Positions 1 through 4,884 of a stretch of DNA of 30,788 bases are shown here, one piece after another. This DNA is from JAWWAH01 sp033721415 (GTDB lineage: Bacteria > Patescibacteriota > Minisyncoccia > Spechtbacterales > 2-12-FULL-38-22), in contig JAWWAH010000005.1 in NCBI GenBank assembly GCA_033721415.1, positions 1 to 30,788 of the forward strand, written 5' to 3'. Position 1 is the stretch's first letter; each line of letters opens with the position of its first letter. The position numbers and the translations under genes are program-made. Below the pieces are notes generated by a model. The model ran no database searches. It had not been told where the DNA came from and saw only the letters and a program-made list of their open reading frames with translations.

Positions 1-203
1 CCAACAGTACCGAATTTATTTTCATAAAAACTATCAGAAAATATCTTCTGTATCTCTTCTGGTTTTGCATCTGTGGTTATATCCCAATCATTTGGTTCTT
101 TTTTTAGCATGATATCGCGCACACAACCACCAACCACATATGCTTTATACTCAGCTTCTTCAAGTTTGCTTAATATATTTTTTACTTCTTTTGGTATATT
201 CAT
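1..203 (-). CDS. cca: CCA-adding tRNA nucleotidyltransferase, N-terminal fragment
   Basis: This is the first 67 codons of a gene that runs off the left edge. The visible protein has the class II polymerase-beta head motif of CCA-adding enzymes and poly(A) polymerases: a VVGGCVRD stretch at about residues 23-30, followed by NDWDITT, which holds the two metal-binding aspartates (DxD type). The enzyme adds or repairs the CCA end of tRNAs. That fits the context, because both intact tRNA genes here lack an encoded CCA. Its ATG overlaps the TGA stop of the upstream GIY-YIG gene in an ATGA arrangement, so the two may be translationally coupled. The sequence before the ATG (CTAACGGG) is one arm of an inverted repeat and no Shine-Dalgarno site is seen. 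CCA-adding and poly(A) polymerases cannot be separated from this fragment alone. Confidence 0.9.
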   Translation of the reverse strand, partial: MNIPKEVKNILSKLEEAEYKAYVVGGCVRDIMLKKEPNDWDITTDAKPEEIQKIFSDSFYENKFGTV

Positions 204-460
204 CCCGTTAGAGATAGGAAACGCTTTATTCTGTTTCTAATATAACGTTTTCCCATCCCAGTTTTTAAGTATTTTTCTCTTGCACGAGCATCCTGTTCAT
301 TGACACATGCTTCATAGTACACAATATCAAAAGGGCCTCGACCCTTTGTAGAGCGCACATTACCACTATTATGGTCTTTAAAGCGTTTCTGTAGATCGTT
401 TGTATATCCGGTATAAAACCTTCCACTCTTTTTACTTTTTAGTACATAAATGTAGTGCAT
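200..460 (-). CDS. small GIY-YIG endonuclease (UPF0213/YhbQ-like)
   Basis: This is an 86-residue single-domain GIY-YIG nuclease. Visible signature parts are YIYVL at residues 3-7 (the GIY part), YTGYT at 16-20 (the YIG part), R26 in the following helix and E62 in the REKYLKTG segment, which probably holds the metal. The length matches the stand-alone UPF0213 family, whose cellular role is poorly defined. A near-identical short inverted repeat lies at each end of the gene. One arm starts 1 bp upstream of the start codon; the other encodes the last residues (SLTG) and runs up to the stop. This suggests the gene and its repeats form one transferable unit. The stop overlaps the start of the CCA-adding enzyme gene by 4 bp. 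The family call is secure; mobility is inference. Confidence 0.88.
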   Translation of the reverse strand: MHYIYVLKSKKSGRFYTGYTNDLQKRFKDHNSGNVRSTKGRGPFDIVYYEACVNEQDARAREKYLKTGMGKRYIRNRIKRFLSLTG

Positions 461-475
461 ATATCTCTAAACGGG
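204..475. repeat. inverted repeat framing the GIY-YIG gene
   Basis: On the + strand the left arm is CCCGTTAGAGATA (204-216) and the right arm is TATCTCTAAACGGG (462-475). The arms are reverse complements except for one extra A in the right arm. They enclose the nuclease gene almost exactly: the right arm is one base upstream of the ATG and the left arm overlaps the last codons. The core TAACGGG recurs at 1626-1649 and 1732-1739 without a nuclease gene. This resembles the ends of a very small mobile unit, but no target-site duplication is obvious. Confidence 0.55.
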
Positions 476-535
476 ACTCATCCCTTAAATAATACAATAA
501 ATTATATTATATATCAATATTTTTTCGTGTTCATA

Positions 536-563
536 CAGCTTCGTTTTAAGCTCGCCAAGTAGT
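536..563 (-). repeat. dispersed intergenic repeat, copy 1
   Basis: Read on the minus strand, this 28-bp stretch matches 21 of 28 positions of 3555-3582 on the plus strand without gaps. Both contain GCGAG, then a TTAAA core, then CGAAG. It lies in the AT-rich gap between the GIY-YIG gene and the terminator palindrome. The function is unknown; it may be part of a family of intergenic repeats. Confidence 0.4.
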
Positions 564-591
564 TTCTGCCTGGGCTGTAAGCGCTACGCGC

Positions 592-639
592 CTCTAATAA
601 ACAAAAGCAGGCTAATTAGCCTGCTTTTGTTTATTAGAG
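592..639. terminator. 48-bp perfect palindrome, bidirectional terminator
   Basis: Positions 592-639 form an uninterrupted 24-bp inverted repeat centred at 615/616, with a GC-rich AGCAGGCT inner stem and AAACAAA/TTTGTTT outer arms. It abuts the last base (discriminator) of tRNA-Arg. It would terminate the leftward tRNA transcript and, because it is symmetric, also rightward transcription. Confidence 0.75.
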
Positions 640-713
640 TACGCCCGGAGGGATTCGAACCCCCAACCTTCTGGTCCGAAGCCAGACACTCTATCCAGTT
701 GAGCTACGGGCGC
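640..713 (-). tRNA. tRNA-Arg(TCG)
   Basis: On the minus strand this 74-nt sequence folds as a full cloverleaf. The acceptor stem starts GCGCCCG and pairs with CGGGCGT (a G-U at 1:72). The D stem is GCTC/GAGT and the anticodon stem TCTGG/CCAGA. The loop CTTCGGA places TCG at positions 34-36, and the T-arm loop is TTCGAAT. The discriminator is A and no CCA is encoded. It lies directly upstream of the palindromic terminator. The minus-strand promoter at 901-929 would drive it through the repeat region at 720-867. Confidence 0.96.
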
Positions 714-719
714 ATGTGC

Positions 720-867
720 CAATTTTGCCCAAGAGCGCAGCGATTGGCTGCAAAATTGAGCATCCCCTGAGGGGATTACATTACTTGTTTGCCCAAGAGC
801 ACAGCGATTGGCTGCAAAATTGAGCCTGCCTGCCGGTAGGCGAGCACCCCCTGAGGGGATTACATTA
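720..867. repeat. duplicated palindromic (REP-like) element upstream of tRNA-Arg
   Basis: Two direct copies lie next to each other, 724-783 and 788-867. Each carries GCCCAAGAGC, then GCGATTGGCTGCAAAATTG, then CCCCTGAGGGGATTACATTA. Copy 1 folds as a hairpin because CAATTTTG at 720-727 pairs with CAAAATTG at 751-758, with CCAA/TTGG inside. Copy 2 lacks the full left arm and carries a 20-bp insertion around CTGCCTGCCGGTAGGC, itself near-palindromic. The duplication lies in the presumed 5' leader of the tRNA-Arg transcript. Confidence 0.7.
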
Positions 868-877
868 TTCACTATAT

Positions 878-893
878 TGTTTCACGTGAAATA
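878..893. other. parS-like palindrome (candidate ParB site)
   Basis: TGTTTCACGTGAAATA matches the broadly conserved bacterial parS consensus TGTTTCACGTGAAACA at 15 of 16 positions. It lies at the strand switch between leftward and rightward genes, just downstream of a predicted minus-strand promoter. ParB sites usually lie near the replication origin, but no parAB, dnaA or dnaN gene is in view. It could instead be an operator for the minus-strand promoter, since the palindrome covers the predicted first transcribed bases. Confidence 0.5.
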
Positions 894-900
894 CTGCTTA

Positions 901-929
901 TTTATACCATTATTATTGTAAAAAATCAA
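901..929 (-). promoter_or_regulatory. promoter driving the tRNA-Arg transcript
   Basis: On the minus strand a -35 TTGATT (924-929) and a -10 TATAAA (901-906) are separated by 17 bp. The start point would be near 894, adjacent to the parS-like palindrome. Confidence 0.5.
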
Positions 930-971
930 AGAAAATTGGGGGTTTTGCCTTGACACAGGGATTTTTCAAAC

Positions 972-1000
972 TTGCTTATTTTGAAATTTTATAGTATAGT
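972..1000 (+). promoter_or_regulatory. promoter of the Nudix hydrolase gene
   Basis: TTGCTT (972-977) and TATAGT (995-1000) are 17 bp apart, giving a start near 1007 and a leader of about 24 nt. A better -35 hexamer, TTGACA at 950-955, is present but is about 40 bp from this -10, so it does not pair with it. Confidence 0.5.
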
Positions 1001-1020
1001 TATCTCACTTGTTCCTTGAG

Positions 1021-1026
1021 AGGAGG
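1021..1026 (+). promoter_or_regulatory. consensus Shine-Dalgarno site AGGAGG
   Basis: AGGAGG lies 4 bases before the ATG at 1031. It is notable because most genes in this window have no recognisable ribosome binding site; it fixes the start of the Nudix gene. Confidence 0.8.
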
Positions 1027-1030
1027 CTAA

Positions 1031-1492
1031 ATGAGTCATGCTTCAGTAGTTTTAGTCGTAGATAATGATGGTGATACAGTTCTTGTACAAGATCCCAAAT
1101 GGGATCAAGATATCAACAAGCTGCCTGGTGGGAAATCTCTTCCCGGTGAAAGTGCAGCAGAGACAGCTGTTAGAGAACTGGAAGAAGAAACCGGTCTTAG
1201 GGTCGAAACCTCAAAACTGGTTCCTGTAAATGACGAGGATAGAGGAAATCATCACTTTTATACAATGTTTACACACATTGAAGGATCTTTGGTTGAAATG
1301 AAGAATAAGGGGTTGTTGAAAAAAATAGGAGATGAAGGAGAAATCGTTAAGATCTTTAAACTAAGCGATATCTATATGATGGCAGAGGGTCACTCGTCGC
1401 TGAGGTTTCTAGAAAGCCATTATTTGCCCGAAAGGGGAGGGGTAAAACATAAGGTAGAAGAACTTATTTGCCAGATGCCTCAAGCAGTATAA
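1031..1492 (+). CDS. Nudix hydrolase
   Basis: This 153-residue protein has an intact Nudix box at residues 34-56, fitting G-x5-E-x7-R-E-U-x-E-E-x-G-U with R48, E49, E52 and E53 as the metal-binding core. Proteins of this family hydrolyse nucleoside diphosphates linked to another moiety, often in nucleotide-pool cleaning or signalling. The substrate cannot be read from the sequence. The start is secured by a consensus AGGAGG 4 bases upstream and a matched promoter at 972-1000. The gene stands alone, with a strong terminator 18 bases after the stop, so it is probably monocistronic. The C-terminal part after residue 85 shows no further motif I recognise. Confidence 0.92.
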   Translation: MSHASVVLVVDNDGDTVLVQDPKWDQDINKLPGGKSLPGESAAETAVRELEEETGLRVETSKLVPVNDEDRGNHHFYTMFTHIEGSLVEMKNKGLLKKIGDEGEIVKIFKLSDIYMMAEGHSSLRFLESHYLPERGGVKHKVEELICQMPQAV

Positions 1493-1509
1493 AGCGCTTA
1501 CACCTACAT

Positions 1510-1540
1510 GCGGTTCGATATATATCGAACCGCTTTTTTA
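1510..1540 (+). terminator. rho-independent terminator after the Nudix gene
   Basis: A perfect 24-nt palindrome (1510-1533) with stem GCGGTTCGATAT is followed by TTTTTTA. It lies 18 bases past the Nudix stop codon. Confidence 0.85.
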
Positions 1541-1739
1541 TTATATTTTTCTTTTTTTTAAATGGGTTGTGGATAGAGATAATAGCGTAAATATAATCAC
1601 AGTGGTATTATTATATTATATGAATCCCGTTAGTGATTACCCTAACGGGTGCCGAGAACAAGGTACAGAAAAATAATTATGCTAATTTATTTAAATAATA
1701 CTTAACTAATAACACTGTGCAACAGTGATTACTAACGGG
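1541..1739. other. AT-rich intergenic region with TAACGGG motifs and a DnaA-box-like site
   Basis: This gap holds three things. TGTGGATAG at 1568-1576 differs by one base from a DnaA box on the minus strand. A hairpin lies at 1626-1649 (CCCGTTAG, 8-nt loop, CTAACGGG). The third is a direct repeat, AGTGATTAC(CC)TAACGGG, at 1632-1649 and 1724-1739. The second copy ends exactly at the ATG of the next gene. A small hairpin, CACTG/CAGTG, lies at 1713-1727. TATAAT at 1592-1597 could be a -10 box. Confidence 0.45.
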
Positions 1740-3323
1740 ATGAATAAAAAAATACTATTATTTGGAATATTGATATTTTCAGCTACCATATTAATTTTAG
1801 GTGGTTTACCAAATAGTGCAGAAGCACAATCTTATAATTGTGCCTATAATAGTGTTAGTGACGACTGCTATCCAGTAAATGTGTCTTGTCCTGCAGGATC
1901 TACTGTGCCTAATCCTAGCGCATGTGACGAGTGGGACAAGAGTTGGTGTACTAGTTGTTGTACTGCAACAGCAGGTACATATTGTGTTGTAGAAAAAAGT
2001 CTTGGAGAAAGCTGTGGGGGTGCCGGCGAAGCTTGCGCAGATGGCCTAGCATGCCACCCAGACAGAAACGTTTGTGTTGGAGAAAATGATTGTCATCTTC
2101 CAGGAAAAGAGTGTAATTCCGGTTACAAATGTGCGCTACCATCACCTGGTTCTATTACTGATGCATGTCTTCTTCCCGGAGAAGGCGAAAACTGTACACT
2201 CTCTGCAGGATGTACCAGTGGGTATTCTTGTGTTTTAACAGGCGATACTGGCATCGGTACATGTACGGCTACAGTAGGTCTTGGAGACTCTTGTACAGCA
2301 ACTGCTGAGTGTGGAGATGGCCTAGCATGCCACCCAGACAGAAACGTTTGTGTTGGAGAAAATGATTGTCATCTTCCAGGAAAAGAGTGTAATTCCGGTT
2401 ATATATGTGGGACATCAGCATCTGGTAATATTACTGATTCATGCCGTATCCCTACAGAAGGCGAAAACTGTACACTCTCTGTAGGATGTACCAGTGGGTA
2501 TTCTTGTGTTTTAACAGGCAGTACTGGCATCGGTACATGTACGGCTACAGTAGGTCTTGGAAACTCTTGTGCGGTAACTGCTGAGTGTGGAGATGGCCTA
2601 GCCTGTTATGAAGGATCTTGTATTTATGATCATGATTGCAGGATTCCTGGTAACGAGTGTACTAATGGGGAAAAATGTGGCTTAGCTGGAGATGGCACCG
2701 CAGGTGATGTATACGCTTGTTATCTGCCTCTCGGAGGAGCAGGTGATTCTTGTACACCATCGAGGGGAAACTGTATTGATGGCTTTGTTTGTTCTGTAAC
2801 AGGGCCTTACGATGCTGGTATATGCGAAGCAGAAGGAGCTGCACAAGAAGGAGAAGCGTGTGTAACAACAGCAGCTTGCGCTGATGGTTTAGCATGCTTT
2901 AGGAGCGTATGTACAAGTGTAGAAGAGATGTGCACAGATCAACGAGAAGAATATTCAGAAGACATCTTAGTGCCTTGTGGTGGCCCTCTTTACGATCCCG
3001 ACACAGGCAAAATAATAGGTCAATGCCCCCGATGTACTCTTAGAGATGTGTTTGTTTTACTACATAATTTAGTAGATCTAATAATATGGACTATTGCCCC
3101 CGCTCTAGTAGGAATAATGGTAGTTTATGGAGGAATAATGATACTAACAGGAGCAGGAAATCCAAGCCAGGTTGGAAAAGGAAAGAAGATTATCACATGG
3201 GCATTAATAGGATATATAATAGTGTTAACAGCTTGGATTGTTGTTAATCTAATACTTACTGTTATAGGCCTTGCAGAGTGGATTGGCCCAGACAAGTGGC
3301 AATGGTATAATCCAACATTCTAG
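1740..3323 (+). CDS. secreted cysteine-repeat protein with C-terminal T4SS-pilin-like domain
   Basis: A 527-residue protein. Residues 1-32 form a signal peptide (KK, hydrophobic core, AEAQ cleavage region). Residues about 35-420 are a cysteine-rich region built of about 92-residue repeats with CxDGLAC, CHLPGKEC-like and GYSC motifs. The last 85 residues form two membrane helices (about 445-475 and 490-512) joined by a short GNPSQVGKGKK loop, the pattern of VirB2-like T4SS pilins. The likely role is a surface protein or decorated pilin of the secretion system at 16.5-29.7 kb, although it is encoded about 13 kb away from it. I chose ATG 1740 over GTG 1725 because the shorter form starts with a clean signal peptide and the upstream codons lie in a repeat motif. 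Its biochemical function is unknown. Confidence 0.8.
   Translation: MNKKILLFGILIFSATILILGGLPNSAEAQSYNCAYNSVSDDCYPVNVSCPAGSTVPNPSACDEWDKSWCTSCCTATAGTYCVVEKSLGESCGGAGEACADGLACHPDRNVCVGENDCHLPGKECNSGYKCALPSPGSITDACLLPGEGENCTLSAGCTSGYSCVLTGDTGIGTCTATVGLGDSCTATAECGDGLACHPDRNVCVGENDCHLPGKECNSGYICGTSASGNITDSCRIPTEGENCTLSVGCTSGYSCVLTGSTGIGTCTATVGLGNSCAVTAECGDGLACYEGSCIYDHDCRIPGNECTNGEKCGLAGDGTAGDVYACYLPLGGAGDSCTPSRGNCIDGFVCSVTGPYDAGICEAEGAAQEGEACVTTAACADGLACFRSVCTSVEEMCTDQREEYSEDILVPCGGPLYDPDTGKIIGQCPRCTLRDVFVLLHNLVDLIIWTIAPALVGIMVVYGGIMILTGAGNPSQVGKGKKIITWALIGYIIVLTAWIVVNLILTVIGLAEWIGPDKWQWYNPTF
2040..2600 (+). repeat. 276-bp tandem repeat inside the cysteine-repeat gene
   Basis: The string GATGGCCTAGC recurs at 2040, 2316 and 2592, exactly 276 bp (92 codons) apart. 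The first two units are identical over about 85 bp from this anchor and nearly identical again around 2180-2280 versus 2456-2556. A fourth, diverged anchor (GATGGTTTAGC) lies at 2883. Identity at DNA level points to recent unit duplication, so copy number may vary between strains. Confidence 0.85.
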
Positions 3324-3327
3324 AGGC

Positions 3328-3356
3328 TTGAAATTATTACAAAAATAAGGCATACT
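3328..3356 (+). promoter_or_regulatory. candidate promoter of tRNA-Lys
   Basis: TTGAAA (3328-3333) and CATACT (3351-3356) are 17 bp apart. The start would fall near 3363, inside the left arm of the upstream terminator hairpin, so transcripts from here would not form it fully. Confidence 0.4.
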
Positions 3357-3387
3357 AATCAAAGCGGATCTAATCCGCTTTGATTTT
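3357..3387 (+). terminator. terminator of the cysteine-repeat gene
   Basis: A 13-bp perfect stem (3357-3369 with 3373-3385, loop CTA) around AAAGCGGAT is followed by TTTT. It ends one base before the tRNA-Lys gene. Confidence 0.75.
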
Positions 3388-3460
3388 GCCCTCATAGCTC
3401 AATTGGCAGAGCAGTTGCCTCTTAAGCAATTGGTTCCAGGTTCAAGTCCTGGTGGGGGCA
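3388..3460 (+). tRNA. tRNA-Lys(CTT)
   Basis: This 73-nt sequence folds as a cloverleaf: acceptor GCCCTCA/TGGGGGC (with a T-G pair), D stem GCTC/GAGC, and anticodon stem GTTGC/GCAAT. The loop CTCTTAA gives anticodon CTT, the T stem is CCAGG/CCTGG and the T loop TTCAAGT. The discriminator is A and no CCA is encoded. A perfect 12-bp stem hairpin follows 7 bases later. Confidence 0.96.
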
Positions 3461-3467
3461 CATATCT

Positions 3468-3497
3468 TACTACAGAGAGTTGTTGCTCTCTGTAGTA
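3468..3497 (+). terminator. hairpin after tRNA-Lys
   Basis: A 12-bp perfect stem (TACTACAGAGAG with its complement, loop TTGTTG) lies 7 bases after the tRNA. It has no T run, so it may be a weak terminator or a 3'-processing signal. Confidence 0.5.
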
Positions 3498-3554
3498 GTG
3501 TCCTAGTTTCTAGACTTGAAAGACGGATGCGCATAACGCCGAGCCTGAGCAGGA

Positions 3555-3582
3555 GCCACTTAGCGAGTTTAAAGCGAAGTCG
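3555..3582 (+). repeat. dispersed intergenic repeat, copy 2
   Basis: This matches 536-563 (minus strand) at 21 of 28 positions. It lies in a 320-bp stretch (3498-3817) with no credible gene. The part from 3525 to 3620 is more GC-rich than its surroundings and full of short AGCGAG/GCGAAG-type motifs. Confidence 0.4.
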
Positions 3583-3675
3583 CAGAACAAGCTTAGTGAG
3601 TTGACGCCAAGTCCTAGTGGGACACATCTAAAACCTAGCAGACTCAAGCACGCCTCCTAGGTTATTTTATTTTCA

Positions 3676-3740
3676 AAATTAGAACCCATAAACTTCTGAT
3701 TCAAAGCTAGATACTGTATCAAATTAAATTACAAGTGCAT
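3676..3740 (-). pseudogene. decayed tRNA gene (tRNA-Arg-like)
   Basis: On the minus strand this 65-base stretch aligns without any gap to tRNA-Arg at 640-713, matching 45 of 65 positions. The match includes the anticodon-arm bases and the bases before GCAT at the 5' end. The T stem and acceptor pairing are lost (GGGTTCTAATTTT replaces the T arm), so it cannot fold as a tRNA. The anticodon position reads TTG. It is probably a relic of a duplicated or displaced tRNA gene. The similarity was found by eye. Confidence 0.5.
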
Positions 3741-3770
3741 CTTTTCACATGAAATGTTTCATTCAACCCT

Positions 3771-3798
3771 TGCTCAAATAAAAATGTTGTGATATCAT
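3771..3798 (+). promoter_or_regulatory. candidate rpsO promoter
   Basis: TTGCTC (3771-3776) and TATCAT (3793-3798) are 16 bp apart. The start would be near 3805, giving a leader of 13-25 nt without a Shine-Dalgarno site. Confidence 0.4.
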
Positions 3799-3829
3799 AA
3801 AATAGTTAAATTATAAAATGCTTAAAAAT

Positions 3830-4096
3830 ATGTTAAAAAGCGATGAAAAAGAGAAGATTATAGATAAATACAAACTTCATGCAAAAGATACAGGCTCAGC
3901 AGAGGTTCAAATAGCTATAATCACCGAAGAGATAAAAAGATTGGTCAAACATCTTAAAAAGCATCCGAAAGACAATCATTCAAGAAGGGGATTGCTAATG
4001 ATGGTCTCAAAAAGAAAAAAACTACTAGACTATTTAACAAGAGAAAGCACTAAGCGCTATAACAATATTGTTAAAAAACTTGGTCTAAAAAAATAG
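3830..4096 (+). CDS. rpsO: 30S ribosomal protein S15
   Basis: S15 binds the central domain of 16S rRNA early in 30S assembly. The family core is plain: DTGSAEVQIA near residue 20, the HPKDNHSRRGLL segment with the rRNA-binding His, Ser and Arg residues, then KRKKLLDYL and the terminal LGLKK. I chose ATG 3830 (88 residues) because it puts DTGS at the same distance from the start as in well-known 89-residue S15 proteins. ATG 3818 in the same frame would add four residues and cannot be excluded. In many bacteria rpsO is followed directly by pnp; here a NYN nuclease gene lies between them. A hairpin after the stop separates it from that gene. Confidence 0.96.
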   Translation: MLKSDEKEKIIDKYKLHAKDTGSAEVQIAIITEEIKRLVKHLKKHPKDNHSRRGLLMMVSKRKKLLDYLTRESTKRYNNIVKKLGLKK

Positions 4097-4131
4097 CATT
4101 AGGGGCCTCGATAAGAGGTCTTTTGCTATTG
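4092..4131 (+). terminator. hairpin terminator after rpsO
   Basis: Nested stems, AATAGC/GCTATT outside and GGCCTC/GAGGTC inside, cover the stop codon and the bases behind it. TCTTTT lies on the 3' side of the inner stem. Confidence 0.6.
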
Positions 4132-4229
4132 TATCCTCTTAATTTAGTTCTCATTTATATTCAATATTCCTAGATAAGTAATTAAAGTAATTAAAATAAT
4201 TAAAGTAAAGCAAATTAATAATATATAAC

Positions 4230-4745
4230 ATGGCAGTAATAAGACACCCAGCACAAAGAGTAGCTGTATTGATAGATGTACAAAACTATTATCATTCGGC
4301 AAAAAATCTATACAAAAAAAGAGTTAACTTTAGAGAAATATTAAAATTAGCGGTTGGAGATAGACAGCTAATTAGGGCTTTTGCGTACGTTGTTACAACT
4401 GAATCAGGAGAAGAACAACAATTTTTTGATGTTTTAGAAAAGATGGGAATAGAAATAAGAGACAAAGAGCTTCAGGTTTACTATGGCGGACTAAAGAAGG
4501 CTGATTGGGACGTAGGGATAGCAATTGATGCTGTTCGTTTCGCAAATTCGGTTGACGTAATTGTCCTAATGAGTGGAGATGGCGACTTTATCCCACTTGT
4601 GGGCTATCTTCAAAACAAGGGAACTCAGGTTGAGGTTGTTGCATTTGGTAAAAGTGCATCATCCAAACTACGCGAAGAAGCAGATTACTTTATTGATCTA
4701 TCAGAAAACCCAAATAAGTATTTATTGAAAAAGAAAATAAAATAA
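4230..4745 (+). CDS. NYN-domain ribonuclease-like protein (LabA/DUF88)
   Basis: A 171-residue single NYN (PIN-like) domain. The acidic metal site is visible: D16 in LIDVQN, D92 and D94 in ADWDVGIAID, and D117/D119 in SGDGDF. This is the typical arrangement of the LabA/DUF88 family, whose members are predicted or shown RNases acting in RNA turnover. Its position between rpsO and pnp suggests a link to RNA decay or ribosome-related RNA processing; this is contextual inference. It has no Shine-Dalgarno site; the ATG follows an AT-rich stretch. The length and the intact catalytic residues suggest a working enzyme. Confidence 0.87.
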   Translation: MAVIRHPAQRVAVLIDVQNYYHSAKNLYKKRVNFREILKLAVGDRQLIRAFAYVVTTESGEEQQFFDVLEKMGIEIRDKELQVYYGGLKKADWDVGIAIDAVRFANSVDVIVLMSGDGDFIPLVGYLQNKGTQVEVVAFGKSASSKLREEADYFIDLSENPNKYLLKKKIK

Positions 4746-4792
4746 TAATAATTAATTAAATAAGCAGTAGGTTGTATTAATAGGGGAGCGTC

Positions 4793-4845
4793 AATTTCTA
4801 ATTACCAGCCTCTAATCCTTTATTAGAGCTTGATAATTAGGAATT
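4793..4845 (+). promoter_or_regulatory. long hairpin between the NYN gene and pnp
   Basis: The outer stem AATTTCTAATTA (4793-4804) pairs with TAATTAGGAATT (4834-4845) through one G-T pair, and the inner stem CTCTAAT/ATTAGAG (4810-4816 with 4822-4828) is perfect. In enterobacteria a pnp leader hairpin is cut by RNase III for autoregulation; this could be a counterpart if transcription enters from upstream. It has no T run, so it is not a standard terminator. Confidence 0.5.
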
Positions 4846-4870
4846 AGGACTCTCTCGCAATATATCGTAT

Positions 4871-4879
4871 TGCTAAAAT
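4871..4879 (+). promoter_or_regulatory. extended -10 promoter at pnp
   Basis: TGCTAAAAT is an extended -10 (TGnTAAAAT) with the hexamer at 4874-4879. The predicted start falls at or next to the ATG at 4885, so transcripts from it would be leaderless. Confidence 0.4.
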
Positions 4880-4884
4880 AAAAT

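Noticed and set aside
612..872. Leftward 86-codon frame over the tRNA-Arg region
   Set aside because: It is a translation of the tRNA gene, the terminator palindrome and the repeat pair. The PVAQLDRV...GWGFESLRA-type string is a well-known artefact of reading tRNA genes as protein.
950..955. TTGACA as the -35 of the Nudix gene
   Set aside because: About 40 bp from the only good -10 box. TTGCTT at 972-977 has the correct 17-bp spacing.
2040..2600. CRISPR array or transposon repeat
   Set aside because: The 276-bp repeats stay in frame inside one ORF and encode conserved cysteine units, so they are protein repeats.
3741..3756. Second parS-like palindrome (TTTTCACATGAAAT)
   Set aside because: Only 11 of 16 positions match the parS consensus and the central CG is lost.
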